Source: Oceanobacillus_B kapialis (GTDB lineage Bacteria; Bacillota; Bacilli; Bacillales; Amphibacillaceae). From it: 64,000 nt of DNA. The stretch is from the NCBI RefSeq assembly GCF_042685265.1, contig NZ_JBHUMX010000042.1; one strand, written 5' to 3'. Shown here one piece after another: positions 33,207 through 41,970 of this stretch (position 1 is the stretch's first letter; every line of letters begins with the position of its first letter). The notes below the pieces were generated by a model. That model saw only the letters and a list, made by a program, of their open reading frames with translations, made no database searches and had not been told where the DNA came from. The translations under genes were made by a program, and so were the position numbers.

Positions 33207-33974
33207 TTGAAAATCTCAACCAGAAGCGTAGCAGATAGACTTATTCCATGGCTAGTCCCATTCTCGTTATTATTAGGCTGGCAATTTCTTTCTACTATAG
33301 GTATCATCCCCACCCGCATCCTTCCAGCTCCAACACAAGTGTTTCAGGCAGCAATTGACTTGTCCGCCACAGGTGAGCTGACAGAACATATCTCCATAAG
33401 TTTGGGGAGGGCATTAATTGGGTTTCTCATTGGCGGGATTATTGGATTTTTATTTGGACTGTTTAACGGGATTTTCCGTTTTGCAGAGCTCTTTTTTGAT
33501 ACATCTATTCAAATGCTAAGAAATATTCCACATTTAGCCTTGATCCCTCTAGTGATTTTGTGGTTTGGAATTGATGAAACCTCAAAAATTTTCCTTGTAG
33601 CATTAGGGGTGATGTTTCCCGTCTACATCAATACTTATCATGGCATTAAATCAGTAGACAAAAGATTAATTGAAATGGGAAAGGCCTATGGATTAAAAGG
33701 AAGGACATTATTCTTTCATGTCATATTGCCCGGAGCCATGTCTTCCATCCTAGTTGGGGTACGTTTTTCACTTGGCGTTATGTGGCTAACTCTTATTGTA
33801 GCTGAAACTATTTCCGCACATTCCGGCATTGGTTATATGGCAATGAATGCTAGAGAATTTATGCAGATGGACGTCATTGTCTTAAGTATTGTCCTGTACG
33901 CGATGTTTGGAAAATTATCAGACGTTATTGCCAAGCTTTTTGAAGGAAAATTACTTCGCTGGAATCGCGCATAA
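33207..33974 (+). CDS. ssuC: Aliphatic sulfonate ABC transporter permease
   Basis: A 255-residue inner-membrane permease with about six helices. The EAA loop appears as EMGKAYGLKGRTLFFHVILPGAMSSI, cited by its key part YGLKGRTLFFHVILPGA. Family: SsuC/TauC. AAAGGAGG lies upstream of the TTG/ATG region; the frame starts at 33207 (TTG, MKISTRSVADRLIPW). The ATPase gene follows after 17 bases. Confidence 0.9.
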   Translation: MKISTRSVADRLIPWLVPFSLLLGWQFLSTIGIIPTRILPAPTQVFQAAIDLSATGELTEHISISLGRALIGFLIGGIIGFLFGLFNGIFRFAELFFDTSIQMLRNIPHLALIPLVILWFGIDETSKIFLVALGVMFPVYINTYHGIKSVDKRLIEMGKAYGLKGRTLFFHVILPGAMSSILVGVRFSLGVMWLTLIVAETISAHSGIGYMAMNAREFMQMDVIVLSIVLYAMFGKLSDVIAKLFEGKLLRWNRA

Positions 33975-33991
33975 CGAAAGGAGGAAAGAAT

Positions 33992-34774
33992 ATGAAAGAC
34001 GTTAAGCCGAACTACCATATTGAAACCAAACAGCTTCAAAAGGATTACCCCGGGAGAAATGTGTTAAGCGGGATCAACCTTTCTATCCGACAAGGTGAGT
34101 TTATTGCGATTGTAGGAAAAAGTGGTTGCGGGAAAAGCACTTTACTCAGACTATTAGCTGGTTTAGAAAAACCGAGTAATGGAAAAGTGCTCATGGATCA
34201 AAAACCTCTAACAGAGCTGAATGGCCAGGCGCGTATGATGTTCCAAGACGGTAGGCTACTCCCTTGGAAAAAAGTAATCGATAATGTATCACTTGGACTA
34301 TCCAAGGAAGGAAAGCATAAAGCTAAAAAAGCTTTACAACTGGTGGGGCTTGAGGATAGAATGACGGATTGGCCAGCCATGCTTTCCGGCGGGCAAAAGC
34401 AACGTGTTGCGCTGGCTAGAGCGTTGGTCCATGAGCCCTCCCTTTTACTGCTGGATGAGCCGCTAGGGGCCTTGGATGCTTTGACGCGCTTGGAAATGCA
34501 AGGCCTCATTGAGGAACTTTGGCAGCAAAAACATTTTACCGCCATACTCGTTACACACGACGTTGAAGAAGCTGTAGCCATAGCAGACCGCGTAATTGTT
34601 ATTGAAAATGGGAACATTAGCTTGAATCAGGCTATTGATTTACCAAGACCACGCCAGCGCACTAGCACCGCATTTTCTATGTATCTGGATCAGATTTTAG
34701 ATAAAATCATGGGACGCAAGCCGAAGAAAAAAATAACTTTACTTCATTCCTATCCTAATAAAACCAAGGTTTAA
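33992..34774 (+). CDS. ssuB: Aliphatic sulfonate ABC transporter ATPase
   Basis: A 260-residue ABC ATPase with GKSGCGKST (Walker A), MLSGGQKQRVALARALVHEP (signature), LLLLDEPLGALDAL (Walker B) and LVTHDVEEAV (switch His). It powers SsuC. GGAGG precedes the ATG. It ends one base before the convergent YqhV-like gene. Confidence 0.92.
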   Translation: MKDVKPNYHIETKQLQKDYPGRNVLSGINLSIRQGEFIAIVGKSGCGKSTLLRLLAGLEKPSNGKVLMDQKPLTELNGQARMMFQDGRLLPWKKVIDNVSLGLSKEGKHKAKKALQLVGLEDRMTDWPAMLSGGQKQRVALARALVHEPSLLLLDEPLGALDALTRLEMQGLIEELWQQKHFTAILVTHDVEEAVAIADRVIVIENGNISLNQAIDLPRPRQRTSTAFSMYLDQILDKIMGRKPKKKITLLHSYPNKTKV

Positions 34775-34775
34775 A

Positions 34776-35051
34776 TTAATTACTTCTTATCCCATACAGA
34801 ATAAAACCTACTCCTAAAATTATAAAGAAAAATTTCTTAAGAGAAAGCTGCTCAGCCACCCCAAATAATCCAATAGCTGTTGTCGCCAACAAAACCAATG
34901 GTCCTACAAATGCCAAGGCGCTATTAATAATTAACGCCTTATCTATTTCGTTAAAACGAAACATTAAATATGCAGCAAAAATTTCCAAACTCCCAGAAAG
35001 AACTCTCAACAATGCCATACCTAATACAGCTTTCTCTATTATCGCAAACAT
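34776..35051 (-). CDS. YqhV-like (DUF2619) small membrane protein
   Basis: A 91-residue protein with three hydrophobic segments: MFAIIEKAVLGMALLRVLSG, SLEIFAAYLMFRF and the last LKKFFFIILGVGFILYG. It matches B. subtilis YqhV in length and pattern. In B. subtilis yqhV lies next to spoIIIAA, but here it is alone. The ATG at 35051 has CCGGAGGAG upstream. Function unknown. Confidence 0.75.
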   Translation of the reverse strand: MFAIIEKAVLGMALLRVLSGSLEIFAAYLMFRFNEIDKALIINSALAFVGPLVLLATTAIGLFGVAEQLSLKKFFFIILGVGFILYGIRSN

Positions 35052-35284
35052 TTTTCTCCTCCGGTATGATAGCTTTCTAATATATATGCAGGGCTTGTCC
35101 AGATGAGGACAAAAGCACAGAGAAATTGGCTTATAACATAACAACTAAAAAAATTGAAGGCCACTCATATTATAGAGGGCCTTGTTTTATTGCTAGAACC
35201 AATCTGAAAATTAATAAATATTTATTGAAAAACAATAAATGCTATTGTAAGATGTAGTAAAATACAGAGGTTGAGGTGTAAGCT

Positions 35285-35761
35285 ATGAAACGAGGAACAA
35301 CGTTTTTTCTAAAGATTTCCATTGTGTTGATCGGGGTAATTGTGCTCGCTCTTAGTATCTTTTGGCTACCATACCAGGCAAACCTTCTCGCCAACATGTA
35401 TCCTGAATTTGCCCATTTACAGTACCCCTTATTACTTGGCTTGCTTGTGACGACGATTCCTTTCTTCTTCGCACTTTACCAAGCGTTAAAGCTATTACGT
35501 AATATTGATTATGATAAAGCATTCTCCACCATGACTATACAATCGTTAAAACAAATTAAATACAGCGCTCTCATCATCAGCGTCATGTACATGGCAGGTT
35601 TTATCACCCTTCTTTACCTAAATGCAGCCAACCCAGGGATATTGCTTATGGGATTAGTAATTATCTTCTGTTCAGGCGTTATTGCCGTATTTGCTGCTTT
35701 GTTGCAGAAACTTCTTAATAAAGCCTTAGAAATCAAATCTGAGAATGAGTTGACAGTCTGA
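35285..35761 (+). CDS. DUF2975 membrane protein
   Basis: A 158-residue protein with four hydrophobic segments; FALYQALKLLRNIDYDKAFS between helices two and three is the DUF2975 hallmark. In most genomes a short XRE-family regulator follows immediately (yoaS-yozG in B. subtilis). Here the next gene is nitronate monooxygenase and no such regulator is present. Function unknown. Confidence 0.78.
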   Translation: MKRGTTFFLKISIVLIGVIVLALSIFWLPYQANLLANMYPEFAHLQYPLLLGLLVTTIPFFFALYQALKLLRNIDYDKAFSTMTIQSLKQIKYSALIISVMYMAGFITLLYLNAANPGILLMGLVIIFCSGVIAVFAALLQKLLNKALEIKSENELTV

Positions 35762-35920
35762 GATTGAGTTTTTTAATTGAAAGAACACATAAAATAATGA
35801 ATGATGGCTCTTGAAACTTATATAGGGAGAAAGTATCTTAGAGAAAGAACGATATATAAAAACAGCATGATTATCACTTCTGAGGCGACCAAAATGCTAA
35901 ACGATTGGAGAGGGGATAAA

Positions 35921-36997
35921 ATGTTGCATACTGTAGCAAGTCTATTAAAGGTGAAGTATCCGATTATCCAAGCACCGATGGCTGGAGGTATAACTACCAC
36001 ACATCTGATTACGGAAGTTGCAAATGCAGGGGGCCTTGGAATGATTGGAGCTGGTTACTTGTCACCTGACCAGCTGCGTCAGCAAGTAAATGACGTACAA
36101 GAAGTGACCTCCAGCCCTTTTGGAGTAAACCTATTTGTACCAAATGAATTCCATGTAACAGAAGAGGAAATTACGCTCTCCAACGACCAATTGGCTCCAA
36201 TACGCAATCAGCTACAGCTATCCCAGAAACCAAGTAATAAAAACCCAGAATTTAATGACTTACATAATACCTTTTTAGAGCAAATTGATGTTGTGATTGA
36301 AGAACAAGTACCCATTTGTTCCTTCACCTTTGGCATCCCTTCTGAACAAGTGATTAATCGTTTGAAACAACATGGCATTCTTCTTATTGGTACAGCGACT
36401 ACTGTAAAAGAAGCCATTGCCATAGAGAAAGCAGGAATGGATATTATTGTCGTCCAAGGCAGTGAGGCTGGCGGGCATCGTGGGAATTTCCTGGACTCTT
36501 ACGATAACAGTATGATCGGTTTAATGGCCCTCATTCCTCAGGTAGTTGATATGGTAAATGTTCCTGTTATAGCTGCTGGGGGAATTATGGATGGAAGAGG
36601 CTTGGTTGCATCTCTTTCCCTTGGAGCACAAGGGGCACAGATGGGGACAGCCTTTCTGACGTGTGAGGAAAGTGGAGCAAATGAGTTACATAAAGCTGCT
36701 ATCCTGCATGCAGAGGAAGACCGAACAGTGGTGACCCGTGCTTTTTCCGGGAAATGGGCAAGAGGAATACAGAACGAGTTTATCTCGACTATGCAAGAAA
36801 AGGAGCATCTCTTACCCGATTTCCCTGTCCAGAACAGCCTCACAAAAGAGATTAGAAAGGCTGCTGCAAGTCAGGGGAAACCCGAATTTATGTCCCTTTG
36901 GGCAGGCCAGAACGCATCTATGGCAAAAAAGCAAACTATCCAAACGCTTATGCAATCGATAGTGGAAGAAGTGAAAAGGTTAGGGTATTCTATTTGA
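35921..36997 (+). CDS. Nitronate monooxygenase
   Basis: A 358-residue FMN enzyme of the NMO/2-nitropropane dioxygenase family that oxidises propionate-3-nitronate and related nitroalkanes. It has YPIIQAPMAGGITTTHLITE at the N-terminus, IVVQGSEAGGHRG (conserved His) and IAAGGIMDGRGLVASLSLGA with GAQMGTAFL (FMN phosphate binding). ATG 35921 follows GGAGAGGGG. The open frame extends 120 bases further 5' but without family similarity. Confidence 0.9.
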   Translation: MLHTVASLLKVKYPIIQAPMAGGITTTHLITEVANAGGLGMIGAGYLSPDQLRQQVNDVQEVTSSPFGVNLFVPNEFHVTEEEITLSNDQLAPIRNQLQLSQKPSNKNPEFNDLHNTFLEQIDVVIEEQVPICSFTFGIPSEQVINRLKQHGILLIGTATTVKEAIAIEKAGMDIIVVQGSEAGGHRGNFLDSYDNSMIGLMALIPQVVDMVNVPVIAAGGIMDGRGLVASLSLGAQGAQMGTAFLTCEESGANELHKAAILHAEEDRTVVTRAFSGKWARGIQNEFISTMQEKEHLLPDFPVQNSLTKEIRKAAASQGKPEFMSLWAGQNASMAKKQTIQTLMQSIVEEVKRLGYSI

Positions 36998-37023
36998 AAG
37001 CTAATCCATTCAGCATTACGACC

Positions 37024-37065
37024 TCTTCTACTATGTAATTTACTTAGGGATCTACATAGCAGAAG
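37024..37065. terminator. Hairpin between convergent genes
   Basis: CTTCTACTATGTA / TACATAGCAGAAG stem with one mismatch; weak T-runs on both strands. Probably terminates the nitronate monooxygenase gene or the opposing gene. Confidence 0.4.
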
Positions 37066-37069
37066 AATT

Positions 37070-37510
37070 TTACTGGTCCTCTTTCACTAACCAAGGGTAT
37101 TTCGCCTCAAACTCTAACCAAAGACCTGGTTGCGACAAGTTCTCATTTTCACTTGGTTCCACTGCAACAAACCCAAATGTAAAATTGCCGACAGTAGCAG
37201 TATGTTCAGGGTCCCATTCTACATCGGAGCAATACGCTCCAGCTATTAATTTCCCAACCAGATAATAATGCCCCATATAGAGATGCAATCCGTCTTCTAT
37301 AGAGCCAAATTCGGATAATAAATCCGGTTTTGTTGGGTCAATACCTAACTTATGAAATAGCTGCTTAACCTGGGGATCCAACTGTTCACAAGCCTCTCTA
37401 TAGTTTTTACAGTCCAGACATTCACACAAATCCGTTGCCTCTCCATAGTATTCATTCGTTCTGGCTGCATCTACCTCTAGCAACCACTTTTCTAAATCAA
37501 TTCTTTGCAT
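37070..37510 (-). CDS. Conserved hypothetical protein with a Cys pair
   Basis: A 146-residue soluble protein starting MQRIDLEKWLLEVDAARTNE. CECLDCKNYREACEQLDPQV contains C-x-C-x2-C with another Cys downstream and is the best-conserved-looking part; it suggests metal binding. GGGGAG precedes the ATG at 37510. I do not recognise a named family. It is transcribed toward the nitronate monooxygenase gene. Confidence 0.6.
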   Translation of the reverse strand: MQRIDLEKWLLEVDAARTNEYYGEATDLCECLDCKNYREACEQLDPQVKQLFHKLGIDPTKPDLLSEFGSIEDGLHLYMGHYYLVGKLIAGAYCSDVEWDPEHTATVGNFTFGFVAVEPSENENLSQPGLWLEFEAKYPWLVKEDQ

Positions 37511-37590
37511 ATTTGCTCCCCTATTCTTTCTGAACTTTGACCCTTGGATGTAAAGGGGGAATGAAGTGCCCCCTCTCCCCATAGTCAATA

Positions 37591-38217
37591 TCAGTGGTTT
37601 CCCCAGATTCTTTCAACCTTCAAAAGCTGTCTGCTCTCAAATGAAAGCTTATAAATATCCGGCATCTCTAACTCTTCCCAAAAAGTAAATCCATACTTAC
37701 TGTCAAAATAACTCATTATAAGAACCATCAAATTACCATGGGTTCCTATCACCACATTTTTACCCTTATGGGCTTCTAAAAATTTGTAACGTGGCACTAA
37801 TCCCTCTCTTTTGTGCAGCCCAGTTTGATTCCCCACCAGGCCATGAAAAGTCGTAGTCCGCCCATACCTTTGTTATCGCCTTTTCAAAATCTCTACATGC
37901 TTTCCAGCAAGATGGCACTCTTTAAGATCATCAATTATCTCAATCTCAGTTTCTATGTAATTTGCGATCCCCTCCACCGTTTGGATGGATCGTTTATAAG
38001 GGCTTGAAATGACAACATCAATGGGTTCCTTTTTGAGCAATTTCGTCACAGTAGTTGTATCCCTCATTCCACGCTCAGACAATGGTCTGCCTAACTCATC
38101 AGGTGTATAGGTGGAATGCGCATGTCGCACAAAATATAAATTCGTTGGCAACTGACCCAACTCCTTACTAGTGTTTATATCAACCTTTCCATGTTCTGTT
38201 GATATGCACCGCGTCAT
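37591..38217 (-). pseudogene. Histidine phosphatase (phosphoglycerate-mutase-like) with two frameshifts
   Basis: The N-terminal part (TNLYFVRHAHSTYTPDELGRP, RSIQTVEGIANYI, LKECHLAGKHVEI) stays in frame to 37873. The middle (KVWADYDFSWPGGESNWAAQ) is in a second frame, and the end (GKNVVIGTHGNLMVLIMSYF, ERIWGNH) in a third from 37836. RHG-type catalytic His residues are RHA and GTHGN. Two shifts make a sequencing error less likely. It overlaps the end of an intact paralog of the same family. Confidence 0.8.
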
Positions 38218-38725
38218 CGGAAAAAGTTAATTGGTAAATATCTGGATTACTTAGGGCTTTCCATTGGTCAAAACCAAAGCTTTCATCATAGTAGTTTAAT
38301 AATAAAGAGATAATTCCTCCATGTGCCACGATAATGGCCGTCCCAAAGTCCTCTGCGATAATCTCCTCTACGACCTCCACGATCCGTTTTCTCGCTTCGT
38401 CACTCGATTCTCCGCCTTCATATTTTAGATCCATATCATAAAATGTCGCTTCCAGTTTTTCCACCCAATCAGGAAGTTTGGCGGAGCTGAGTACGCGTTC
38501 GGCTAATCGAGGCTCTAATTCAACTTCTATATCTCTGTTATCTGCAAAAGGCTTAATCGTTTGAATTGCTCGCAGAAAAGGGCTGGAAATTATCCTATCC
38601 ACTTTTACATCAGAGAAATATTCAGCCAGCTCATTAGCTTGTAAGAACCCTTCTTGGGTTAAAGGGGCTTCAGGTGCTTGCCCTTCTGCTTTGCAATGTC
38701 TGATAATGTAGATTGTTTTATTCAT
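38180..38725 (-). CDS. Histidine phosphatase family protein
   Basis: A 181-residue protein with the RHC motif (IYIIRHCKAEGQ, catalytic His), SPFLRAIQTIKPFA (Arg), and IIVAHGGIISLLL (second His), typical of the phosphoglycerate-mutase superfamily. The first motif reads RHC instead of RHG. Substrate unknown. It lies upstream of a decayed copy of the same family, suggesting an old tandem duplication. Confidence 0.85.
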   Translation of the reverse strand: MNKTIYIIRHCKAEGQAPEAPLTQEGFLQANELAEYFSDVKVDRIISSPFLRAIQTIKPFADNRDIEVELEPRLAERVLSSAKLPDWVEKLEATFYDMDLKYEGGESSDEARKRIVEVVEEIIAEDFGTAIIVAHGGIISLLLNYYDESFGFDQWKALSNPDIYQLTFSDDAVHINRTWKG

Positions 38726-38739
38726 AATGCCTCAAACTC

Positions 38740-39708
38740 CTATCTAATCATATTAAACTGCAAATTTAAAAAAGGAATATCAAGCTCAATTTTGATCTTC
38801 ATTTTCTTTAGTGCTTCTCTTACATGCACCTTTTGTTTCTGCCCTTCCGTTAGGTGCTTAGAAAAGTACATATAAGAATATAATTGTCTATAATTTAAGA
38901 AAAAGGGTAATTTCTTCAGCCAAAACGCATCGATTTGATTTTCCATTTGATAGCCAGCTAAAAAAGCAGCCATAAATTGTTCTGCAAATTCTTCCCTTGC
39001 TCGTAAATCGTCCTCCGGAACGGTTTGGAGAGCATGATATAGAACAACTGCAATATCATAAACAAACCAATTATATTCACAATCGCCAAAATCGAAAAGA
39101 ACGAACTCTTTTTTGTGTATAAAAAAGTTCTGATGATGTAAGTCATGATGGATCATGCCATAGCAGTCTCTATCTCTAGGAAGCTTTTCAATCTCCCTAA
39201 CATACCTATTCCATTTAGCATTTATTTCGTCACTAACATTATTTGCTTCCGTAAAAAGTCGCCCGCTATTCCATTCTTTAACGCTATTTGGGCGATATGA
39301 TTTTGAAAGAGCATGTATCCTCCCCAATGTTTTCCCCCACTTATAAAACATATCAAGGTGCCAGTCTGCTTTATCTGAAACGTTTACAAATTTACCCTCA
39401 GCTTTTTCAAACGCGACAACCCAGCATTCTTCTTCACCATCTAATTGTAGAACTTCTAGTATCTTTCCGCTACGAGCCGGAATTGGTACGGTGACATATA
39501 CCCCAGCTTGTTTAAGGTACATGATCCACTCTAACTCTGCTTCAATAGAATCTCTTTCATAAATAGAGCTCTCATAAAATTTCAGAATAAAGTTCTCGTT
39601 GTAACCTTTGTATTCATAAACATTGTTAGAAAATCCACCTAATAAATCTATGTCTGATACATTTATGCCAAATCTTTTAGCTCCTTCTTCTAATAGAATG
39701 TTATTAAT
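38740..39708 (-). CDS. Aminoglycoside-phosphotransferase-family kinase-like protein, possible ATT start
   Basis: About 322 residues of the APH/choline kinase fold. IDLLGGFSNNVYEYKG is the nucleotide loop, NFILKFYESS the Lys strand, YGMIHHDLHHQNFF the Brenner motif with catalytic Asp, and VLFDFGDCEYNWFVYDIAV the metal-binding DFG-like Asp. Similarity to family N-termini begins around INNILLEEGAKRFG. A strong AGGGGG (39718-39723) sits 9 bases before ATT (39706-39708) in this frame. ATG starts at 39756/39750 lie within the DUF2332 gene and lack such a site. Substrate unknown. Confidence 0.75.
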   Translation of the reverse strand: MNNILLEEGAKRFGINVSDIDLLGGFSNNVYEYKGYNENFILKFYESSIYERDSIEAELEWIMYLKQAGVYVTVPIPARSGKILEVLQLDGEEECWVVAFEKAEGKFVNVSDKADWHLDMFYKWGKTLGRIHALSKSYRPNSVKEWNSGRLFTEANNVSDEINAKWNRYVREIEKLPRDRDCYGMIHHDLHHQNFFIHKKEFVLFDFGDCEYNWFVYDIAVVLYHALQTVPEDDLRAREEFAEQFMAAFLAGYQMENQIDAFWLKKLPFFLNYRQLYSYMYFSKHLTEGQKQKVHVREALKKMKIKIELDIPFLNLQFNMIR

Positions 39709-39721
39709 GGTAGAGCACCCC

Positions 39722-40750
39722 CTATAGTTTCCACTCAAACCACTTCCCATGCCCATCTGTTCTCGCTAGCACTTCATTATGCTCCACGCCATTAATGAAA
39801 GAATCAAGATGCAGCTCCTTGTCCCATATATTGTTATAAAGATGAAAAATATCTCTTTCTTCAGCGATACGTTTAATGCTATTTAATAATTTTTGTTTTA
39901 CCTCGACTGGCATTTGGTTTGCTACATGTGTGTGGAATACGCAGATTGTACACGCTTCAGGGATTTGCTCAACAATCCGGGGCAGCAATTCTACTCCATC
40001 TCCTTCAATCAAATGAAGTTCTCCCTTATTTTCTCTTACGCACCTTGCAGCCCTTTCAAAAAGGTTTCGTCTCTCATGATGTTCTGGCCATATTAAAGCA
40101 TTTAACCAGAGAGAATCTTCCTCGTTAGATAGGTCATTAATATGCAGATCCAGGCCTAACCTATTTGCAACAGGAGGACTTTCCTTGGGAAGAGTCGGTG
40201 TATTTTTGCCTATAATCTCAGAGTTAATTTGTACATCTGAATCTTTGTTTCCAAAAGCCTCATCCGTGTTGTAGGAATATTCGTATTTGTCCCATAAGAG
40301 CTGAAAGCCTGCGCTAGTCCCTATCTCAATTAAGGCTAATGGCTTGTTTACTTTGTTATGTGCATAGGCAAAGCTTGGGTAAAGATAGCCACAGCGTCTA
40401 ACTTCATTTGTCTGAACTAATTTCGATTTTAAAATAGGTATGATTTGTTCTCGATATGTTGAACAGAAATCCTTAAAAGGTGGAAAGGAATTATGTGGGG
40501 CTTTAGGCTTTTCAACGAGACTTGGATAGTATTGGGTTAATTCGTGTGACGCTCCTTTTAATAGAAGATAGTGAACTGCACCCAGAAATAAGTTTGGAAC
40601 TGGTTGCCCATCCCTGGCATAAGAACTTAATTCAAGCAAAACTTCATCCATAGCTATTTCCTTCGATAAATGCTCATACAGCTCACTTGAGCCAGCACAT
40701 TCGCTTTCAGCAAATGTTTTAAACCTTAATGATAGTTGGTTAAATTTCAA
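39722..40750 (-). CDS. DUF2332 domain protein
   Basis: A 342-residue protein. ARDGQPVPNLFLGAVHYLLL, then ALIEIGTSAGFQLLWDKYEY and the C-terminal part IPEACTICVFHTHVANQM match DUF2332. The GTSAGF motif resembles a methyltransferase glycine loop, so an S-adenosylmethionine-binding fold is possible, but no reaction is known. It overlaps or abuts the next kinase-like gene. Confidence 0.8.
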   Translation of the reverse strand: MKFNQLSLRFKTFAESECAGSSELYEHLSKEIAMDEVLLELSSYARDGQPVPNLFLGAVHYLLLKGASHELTQYYPSLVEKPKAPHNSFPPFKDFCSTYREQIIPILKSKLVQTNEVRRCGYLYPSFAYAHNKVNKPLALIEIGTSAGFQLLWDKYEYSYNTDEAFGNKDSDVQINSEIIGKNTPTLPKESPPVANRLGLDLHINDLSNEEDSLWLNALIWPEHHERRNLFERAARCVRENKGELHLIEGDGVELLPRIVEQIPEACTICVFHTHVANQMPVEVKQKLLNSIKRIAEERDIFHLYNNIWDKELHLDSFINGVEHNEVLARTDGHGKWFEWKL

Positions 40751-40789
40751 GGATTATCCTCCTAACTCACTTTTCCTTTGTAAAAATAA

Positions 40790-41254
40790 CTAATTCACAT
40801 CACCTAAATATACGGGCGCTTGTTTGCCTGCCACATGATCAACGAGATACTTTCGCACTGTCTGTGGGTATAGTCTATCATTCAATAACTCTGTTAACGG
40901 TAACCACTCCACACCAATCTGCCCATCATCAGGGACACTCCCATTCCCTATGTCCTTACTTCCTTCTGCAATCATACATACAAACATATACTCCATCCTA
41001 TGAGCTTCTGAATCGAACGCATAATGTTCATGATTTTTCCCAATATACTCACGCATAAAGATAAGATCACCAACTTCAACGTCAGCATTAATCTCTTCAA
41101 TGCATTCTCTTTTCAATGTTTGGTGAAGGTTTTCTCCATGTTCCTGTCCACCACCAGGTAAAATATAGTAGTATCCCTCTTGATCTTGTTTTTTTATAGC
41201 CAACAACTGCCCATCCTGTACGATGACCGCCTTTGCTGAATTTCGAATGCCCAT
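40790..41254 (-). CDS. NUDIX hydrolase
   Basis: A 154-residue NUDIX protein. LPGGGQEHGENLHQTLKREC followed by IEEINADVEVG gives the Nudix box (G-x5-E-x7-RE-x-x-EE). KAVIVQDGQLLAIKKQDQ is the first strand pair. It hydrolyses a nucleoside diphosphate linked to another group; the substrate is unknown. It stands upstream of the DUF2332 gene on the same strand. Confidence 0.88.
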   Translation of the reverse strand: MGIRNSAKAVIVQDGQLLAIKKQDQEGYYYILPGGGQEHGENLHQTLKRECIEEINADVEVGDLIFMREYIGKNHEHYAFDSEAHRMEYMFVCMIAEGSKDIGNGSVPDDGQIGVEWLPLTELLNDRLYPQTVRKYLVDHVAGKQAPVYLGDVN

Positions 41255-41405
41255 TCTTGATCCCCCCGCATCTACTATTTTCTACTCCCTCAATTTTACA
41301 ATAGCTTCAATAAAAAGAAACTAAAAAGGCGAACTTTTCTATTAATTCTTGCGAAAAGTTGCCTTGATGTCTGATTTCTATTTAATTTTGAAATGTTTTC
41401 TATAA

Positions 41406-41939
41406 CTATGATTTCCCCTCAGCATACTCCTCGTAAAGAATGCTCATAATAATTTCATCCGAATATCTACCATTCATAAATAAGGACTGCCTTAATACGC
41501 CTTCTCTCTTAAAGCCAGCTTTCTCGTACGACCTTATCCCCCGAGGGTTATGTGAATAGACCTGTAATTCTAATCGGTTGAGTTTTAACTCTTCAAAAGT
41601 GAATTTCTGTGCAAGTTTCACAGCTTCTGTTCCATACCCTTTTCCGTAGTTATCTTTATTATGTAATGCAATCCGGAACATCGCTTTCCTATTATCCCAA
41701 TCGATGTCATTAATAGCTAAGTCACCTATCATTTGATCGTTCTCTACTAAACATATCGCGAAGTCATGCCGAGTTGAATCTTTATTAAACCTCTCATAAG
41801 CGTTTTGAACCTCTTCCTTCGTAAACACCTTGCGCGTTCCAGTCATATAAAGTCCTTCCTCTTCTTGAAGACTATCAAAAATTCCATCTATGTCTTTCCC
41901 ATGAATGGGCCTTAAGTATACTCTATCCCCTATTGTCAT
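41406..41939 (-). CDS. GNAT N-acetyltransferase
   Basis: A 177-residue acetyltransferase. MTIGDRVYLRPIHGKDIDGI starts the fold, LHNKDNYGKGYGTEAVKLA is the acetyl-CoA loop, and YSHNPRGIRSYEKAGFKREG the C-terminal core. ATG 41939 has AAGGAGGGAG upstream. It directly follows the DUF1835 gene. Substrate unknown. Confidence 0.87.
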   Translation of the reverse strand: MTIGDRVYLRPIHGKDIDGIFDSLQEEEGLYMTGTRKVFTKEEVQNAYERFNKDSTRHDFAICLVENDQMIGDLAINDIDWDNRKAMFRIALHNKDNYGKGYGTEAVKLAQKFTFEELKLNRLELQVYSHNPRGIRSYEKAGFKREGVLRQSLFMNGRYSDEIIMSILYEEYAEGKS

Positions 41940-41970
41940 TTGAAAACTCTCCCTCCTTTTCTGCAGCATA

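Noticed and set aside
34198..34617. 139-codon frame opposite ssuB
   Set aside because: Antisense shadow of the ATPase motifs; no ribosome-binding site.
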